Assembly: GCF_026914265.1 (NCBI RefSeq)
Contig: NC_069124.1
Span: 89,928,628-89,992,627 of the forward strand
Length of the DNA: 64,000 bases
Source of the DNA: Mya arenaria
Taxonomy: Eukaryota > Mollusca > Bivalvia > Myida > Myidae
Reading direction: 5' to 3'
The notes below the pieces were generated by a model. That model was not told where the DNA came from, searched no databases, and saw nothing but the letters and a program-made list of their open reading frames with translations. Positions 58,885-64,000 of this stretch are shown piece after piece (positions within the stretch are counted from its first letter, which is position 1; each line of letters starts with the position of its first letter). A program made the translations under genes and the position numbers.

Positions 58885-60455
58885 ATAACCCGTAGCCCTG
58901 TATCCCGAATCCCTATAACCCTTATCCCTGTTACCCGAACCCTATAACCCGAAGCCATGTATCCCGAACCCCTATAACCCTTATCCCTGTTACCCGAACC
59001 CTATAACCCGAAGCCATGTATCCCGAATCCCTATAACCCTTATCCCTGTTACCCGAACCTTATAACCCGAAGCCATGTATCCCGAATCCCTATAACCCTT
59101 ATCCCTGTTACCCGAACCCTATAACCCGAATCCCTGTATCCCGAATCCCTATAACCCTTATCCTATCCCTGTTACCCGAACCCTATAAGTCGTAGCCCTG
59201 TATCCCGAATCCCTATAACCCTTATCCCTGTTACCCGAACCTTATAACCCGAAGCCATGTATCCCGAACCCCTATAACCCTTATCCCTGTTACCCGAACC
59301 CTATAACCCGAATCCCTGTATCCCGAATCCCTATAACCCTTATCCCTGTTACCCGAACCCTATAAGTCGTAGCCCTGTATCCCGAATCCCTATAACCCTT
59401 ATTCCTGTTACCCGAACCCTATAACCCGAATCCCTGTATCCCGAATCCCTATAACCCTTATCCCTGTTACCCGAACCCTATAACCCGAATCCCTGTAGCA
59501 CGAACCCCTATAACCCTAACCCTTGTTACCCGAACCCTGCAAAACGAAGCCCTGTAGCACGAACTGCTATAACCCTAATCCCTGTTACCCGAACCCTATA
59601 ATTCGAAGCCCTGTAGCCCGAACCCCTATAACCCTAACCCTTGTTACCCGAACCCTGCAAAACGAAGCCCTGTAGCACGAACCGCTATAACCCTAATCCC
59701 TGTTACCCGAACCCTATAAAACGAAGCCCTGTAGCCCGAACCCCTATAACCCTAATCCCTGTTACCCGAACCCCTATAACCCTAGCCCCTGTAGCAAAAA
59801 CCCCTTTAACCCTAACCCCTGTTACTCGAACCCTATAACCCAAAGCCCTGTAACACGAACCGCTGTTACCAGTACTCTAGAACCCGAAGCACTGTAACTC
59901 GAAGCACTGTAGGACGAACCCCTATAACCCTATTCCCTGTTACCCGAATCCTATAAATCGAAGCCCTTGTAGCCCGAGCCCCTATAATCCTAATCACTGT
60001 TACCCGAACCCAGCAAAACGAAACCCTGTAGCATGAACCCCTATAACCCTAATCACTGTTACCCTCACCCTGCTAAACGAAGCCCTGTAGTACGAACCCC
60101 TATAGCCATAATCACTGTTACCCTCACCGTGCTAAACGAAGCCCTTGTAGCCCGAGCCCCTATAACCCTAATCACTGTTACCCGAACCCAGCAAAACGAA
60201 ACCCTGTAGCACGAACCCTTATAACCCTAATCAGTGTTACCCGAACCCTGCAAAACGAAGCTCTGTAGTACGAACCCCATAACAGGGTTTGTGCTATGGG
60301 GTTCGAGCTACAAGAAATGGGGCTACAGGGGTTGGATTACAGGGTTTGTGCTATAGGGGTTCGAGCAACAAGAGTTCGGGCTACAGGGATGCGATATAGG
60401 GTTTGTGCTATAGGGGTTTGAGCTACAAGAGTTCGGGGTACAGGGGTTATACCCT
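58885..60455. repeat. 15-bp x 4 (60-bp) higher-order array with terminal inversion
   Basis: Four related 15-bp subunits, CCCTATAACCCGAAG, CCATGTATCCCGAAT, CCCTATAACCCTTAT and CCCTGTTACCCGAAC, form a 60-bp higher-order unit. The order degrades past about 59500. At 60271-60305 the polarity flips and the remaining units (to about 60450) are on the opposite strand. TAACCC recurs, but the spacing is not that of a telomere repeat. Confidence 0.9.
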
Positions 60456-61070
60456 TGATATACCCTTTATACCCTTATACACAGATATACCCTTTTTACA
60501 ACTTTTTCTTTATTTTTTGTCTTTGAAAAAGCAAATTTTTGCGTAAATATCTGCAAACCAATGATAAAAGATTTCTTACAAAAGATCAGATCGCAAACGT
60601 TTTATGGCTTAAACCGTTACTAACGGTTTTAGTGCATAAAACATCAATTTTTTAACTTGAATATAAAAATCTGCGATCTATTTTTTGTCAGCTGTCTTAT
60701 ATAAGTGGTTTCCATGCATTTTCGCAAAAAGTGGCTCGTTCCGATACAAAAATTAAAAAAGTTGTCTCAACGTTTTGAAGTCTGTGAGAGTGCAGCTTTA
60801 ACCAGCACTTGTTATTTTTATGTTTAAATAAAAAACAAACACTAAATAAACAGACATATTTTTATTTCCTTTCACATACCATTTTAATCCTTACTATTTA
60901 CAATAATGGTGACTTCAAATCTGCCATTGAAATATAATAACAAAATGGATTGTATGGCCGAATATATATACCACAAGTCCATTAAAATAGGGGCCATCCA
61001 ACACATTGCATGATGTTAAGTCGCCTTAGAAGAGCTTGCATGTTACGCACTTCGTATCAGTTTCCATTTT
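60456..61070. other. intron spacer, no exon found
   Basis: Short TATACCC repeats at the left edge, then ordinary AT-rich sequence. No exon recognised. Confidence 0.4.
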
Positions 61071-61074
61071 CACG

Positions 61075-62508
61075 TAGTGAGTTTCACGTAGCCTTCCTCG
61101 CCACTTTCACGTAGCCTTCCTCGCCATTGTCACGTAGCCTTCCTCGCCACTTTCAGGTAGCCTTCCTCGCCACTTTCACGTAGCCTTCCTCGCCACTGAC
61201 ACGTAGCCTTCCTCGCCACTTTCACATAGCCTTCCTCGTCACTGTCACGTAGCCTTCCTCGCCACTTTCACGTAGCCTTCCTCGCCACTGTCACGTAGCC
61301 TTCCTCGCCACTTTCAAGTAGCCTTCCTCGCCACTGTCACGTAGCCGTCCTCGCCACGTTCACGTAGCCTTACTCGCCACTGTCACGTAGCCTTCCTCGC
61401 CACTTTCACGTAGCCTTCCTCGCCACTTTCACGTAGCCTTCCTCGTCACTGTCACGTAGCCTTCCTCGCCACTTTAACGTATAGCCTTCCTCGCCACTGT
61501 CACGTAGACTTCCTCGCCACTGTCACGTAGCATTCCTCGCCACTTTCACGCAGCCTTCCTCGCCACTGTCACGTAGACTTCCTCGCCACTGTCACGTACC
61601 TTCCTCGCCACTGTCACGTAGCCTTCCTCGCCACTTTAACGTATAGCCTTCCTCGCCACTTTCACGTAGCCTAGCTAGCCACTTTCACGTAGCCTTGCTA
61701 GCCACTTTCACGTAGCCTTCTTCGCCACTTTCACATACCCTTCCTCGCCACTTTCACGCAGCCTAGCTCGCCACTTTCACATACCCTTCTCGCACTTTCA
61801 CGCAGCCTACCTCGCCACTTTCAAGTAGCCTTCCTCGCCACTGTCACGTAGCCGTCCTCGCCACGTTCACGTAGCCTTACTCGCCACTGTCACGTAGCCT
61901 TCCTCGCCACTTTCACGTAGCCTTCCTCGCCACTTTCACGTAGCCTTCCTCGTCACTGTCACGTAGCCTTCCTCGCCACTTTAACGTATAGCCTTCCTCG
62001 CCACTGTCACGTAGACTTCCTCGCCACTGTCACGTAGCATTCCTCGCCACTTTCACGCAGCCTTCCTCGCCACTGTCACGTAGACTTCCTCGCCACTGTC
62101 ACGTACCTTCCTCGCCACTGTCACGTAGCCTTCCTCGCCACTTTAACGTATAGCCTTCCTCGCCACTTTCACGTAGCCTAGCTAGCCACTTTCACGTAGC
62201 CTTGCTAGCCACTTTCACGTAGCCTTCTTCGCCACTTCCACATACCCTTCCTCGCCACTTTCACGCAGCCTAGCTCGCCACTTTCACATACCCTTCCTCG
62301 CCACTTTCACGCAGCCTACCTCGCCACTTTCACGTAGCCTTTCTCGCCACTTTCACGTATACCCTTCCTCGCCACTTTCACGCAGCCTAGCTCGCCACTT
62401 TCACGTAGCCTTTATCGCCAGTTTCACGTAGCCTTCCTCGCTACTTTCACGTAACCTAGCTCGCCACTTTCACGTAGCCTTCCTCGCCACTTTCACGTAA
62501 CTTTCTGT
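61075..62508. repeat. 23-bp minisatellite, about 62 units
   Basis: Units read CACTTTCACGTAGCCTTCCT then CGC, with TTT/TGT variation. A block near 61311-61780 recurs about 507 bases downstream (from 61818) with the same rare variants, such as CAAGTAGCC, CCGTCCTCG and CACGTTCACG, so several hundred bases were duplicated as one piece. Confidence 0.95.
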
Positions 62509-62516
62509 TGTTTTGT

Positions 62517-63360
62517 TAAGCAGTATTCAGTCGCCCTTGTTAAGCAATATTTGTCGCTCTTATATAACAATATTCATTCGCCCTTGTTAAGCAATATTTA
62601 GTCACCCTTGTACAACAATACTCAGTCGCCCTTGTTAAACAATATTCAGTTGCTCCTGTTAAGCAATATTCAGTCGCCCCTGTTAAGCAATATTCAGTTG
62701 CCCCTGTTAAGCAATATTCAGTCGCCGCTGTTAAGCAATATTCAGTCGCCCCTGTTAAGCAATATTCAGTTACCCCTGTTAAGCAATATTCAGTCGCCCC
62801 TGTCAAACAATACTCAGTTGCCCTTGTTAAGCAATATTCAGTCGTCCTTGTTAAGCAATATTCCGTCGCCCTTGTTTAGCAGTATTCAGTCGCCCTTGTT
62901 AAGCAATATTTGTCGCTCTTATATAACAATATTCATTCGCCCTTGTTAAGCAATATTTAGTCACCCTTGTACAACAATATTCAGTCGCCCTTGTTAAACA
63001 ATATTCAGTTGCCCCTGTTAAGCAATATTCAGTCGCCCCTGTTAAGCAATATTCAGTTGCCCCTGTTAAGCAATATTCAGTCGCCCCTGTTAAGCAGTAT
63101 TCAGTTGCCCCTGTTAGGCAATATTCAGTCGCCCCTGTTAAGCAATATTCAGTTGCCCCTGTTAAGCAATATTCAGTCGCCCCTGTCAAATAATACTCAG
63201 TTGCCCTTGTTAAGCAATATTCAGTCGTCCTTGTTAAGCAATCTTCCGTCGCCCTTGTTTAGCAGTATTCAGTCGCCCTTGTTAAACAATGTTCCGTCGC
63301 TCTTGCTAAGCAATATTCAGTCGCCCTTGTTGAGCAATATTCATTCGCCCCTGTATGCAG
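62517..63360. repeat. 24-bp minisatellite, about 35 units
   Basis: Units read GCCCCTGTTAAGCAATATTC then AGTT or AGTC. A block of about 360 bp (from 62517) is repeated from about 62877 with shared rare units such as TTTGTCGCTCTTATATAAC. Frames on both strands are artefacts. Confidence 0.95.
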
Positions 63361-63410
63361 TATTCAAATGCACGAAGTACTTATGCTAGGTTTACATTAG
63401 GCCACGATTA

Positions 63411-63522
63411 CCACGATGTCCCCGATTCCAGAGCATCGTGGCGAACGTAACAGAGCGTGGAGTCGAATCGGGGTGATCGTGGGGGAGCGTAACGGAACGT
63501 GGTTGAATCGGGGACATCGTGG
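63411..63522. repeat. 112-bp inverted repeat (stem-loop)
   Basis: Perfect 18-bp arms, CCACGATGTCCCCGATTC at 63411-63428 and its complement at 63505-63522. The 76-base loop itself repeats GTGG/CGAATCGGGG motifs. GC-rich against AT-rich flanks. Confidence 0.85.
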
Positions 63523-63563
63523 GCATCGGGACAGATTTTAAATCAAACTTAAATTTCACCACG

Positions 63564-63799
63564 AAACAAACTCTAAAACTTGCACAGTCCGCCATGACAG
63601 TTCTTCCAAAATGACCTTTCAACTATAGGGCAGCAGTTTATGCTTGAATCTCTATTCTAAATGATAAATCAAGCAATAATAGATACTCAAGGTAAAAAAA
63701 GTTTCAGGAATAATGATATTTTTTATTTACAGTGTATTGAGCATATGAAAACATGTCTATCAGTCATAAAAAACATTATTTTTTATTGAGAATTTTCCA
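63564..63799 (-). repeat. right arm of the 234-bp inverted repeat pair
   Basis: Reverse complement of 49398-49631, with only a few differences visible by eye. It abuts the stem-loop at 63411-63522. Confidence 0.8.
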
Positions 63800-64000
63800 T
63801 TCATACGCGTTTGAATGCAATATAATTATATTGGGTTAACATGCGGGTTTAATTGTCCCTCTGCTTTTGTATAATTCCTTGCAGGCGAGCGATTTTGGTG
63901 TCAGTTTTCTCATTCTGTTATTGTTCTGGCGTGGGTTCGCTCACAACTTTGTATAACCAGGTATTTTTTCTATACTTTAATCGTATTTTACCGCAATTTC
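63800..64000. other. right-edge sequence, no exon confirmed
   Basis: A splice-bounded open segment (TTGCAG near 63886, AG|GTATTT near 63960) fits phase 1, but its peptide does not resemble the next part of a DUOX peroxidase domain, so it is not called. Confidence 0.35.

Noticed and set aside
58885..60455. Interstitial telomere sequence
   Set aside because: TAACCC occurs, but the period is 15/60 bp with other subunits, not a CCCTAA hexamer run.
63886..63960. Fourth DUOX exon at the right edge
   Set aside because: Splice-like ends and phase fit, but the peptide does not resemble the conserved peroxidase segment expected next.

Overview
This is eukaryotic nuclear DNA, AT-rich, with long introns, GT-AG splice sites and dense tandem and dispersed repeats. 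I infer a mollusc, most likely a bivalve. The clues are the repeat families built on AAGGTCACTGTGACCTTGACC-type motifs, as remembered from bivalve genomes, and the gene content: HSCB, a rolling-stone-like membrane protein and a dual oxidase. The species cannot be named from the sequence alone.

Layout, left to right. (1) 1987-2406, minus: first coding exon of HSCB, the mitochondrial Fe-S cluster co-chaperone; the rest lies off the left edge or was not found. (2) 5669-6895, minus: a 5'-truncated LINE reverse transcriptase. (3) 7365-13143: a 5.8-kb minisatellite with a 45-bp unit and higher-order duplications. (4) 14377-21919, minus: a four-exon rolling-stone-like gene with a possible extra in-frame transmembrane cassette exon; its first intron holds several terminal-inverted-repeat elements. 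(5) 24607-42550, plus: a gene of about 22 exons that I could assemble by splice phase. Its predicted product of about 1,046 residues has a coiled-coil/low-complexity N-terminus, a VWA domain with an intact MIDAS, a MIB/HERC2 domain and a C-terminal WWE domain. (6) 44128-45082: a complete non-autonomous hAT-like element with 8-bp target duplications. (7) 50193-55799, plus: the first three coding exons of a dual oxidase (signal peptide plus start of the peroxidase-like domain), continuing off the right edge. (8) 55.9-63.4 kb: four minisatellites back to back in the next DUOX intron.

Eleven tandem arrays with different units occupy roughly 17-18 kb, over a quarter of the window. The most striking is the 39-bp array at 35985-38667. 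It is a serial duplication of the 3' splice site of the second MIB/HERC2 exon, so nearly every unit carries an acceptor directly followed by a donor-like GTGAG, the layout of a recursive splice site. A second intronic array (28722-29110) also runs straight into a 3' splice site. A G8 homopolymer in the VWA gene breaks an otherwise perfectly phased exon chain, and a G7 run would restore it.

The genes appear functionally unrelated (Fe-S assembly, membrane protein, putative ubiquitin/ADP-ribose-linked protein, NADPH oxidase). Nothing suggests an operon or a gene cluster. All exon structures are read by eye from splice consensus, phase and protein-family resemblance; no alignment was run.
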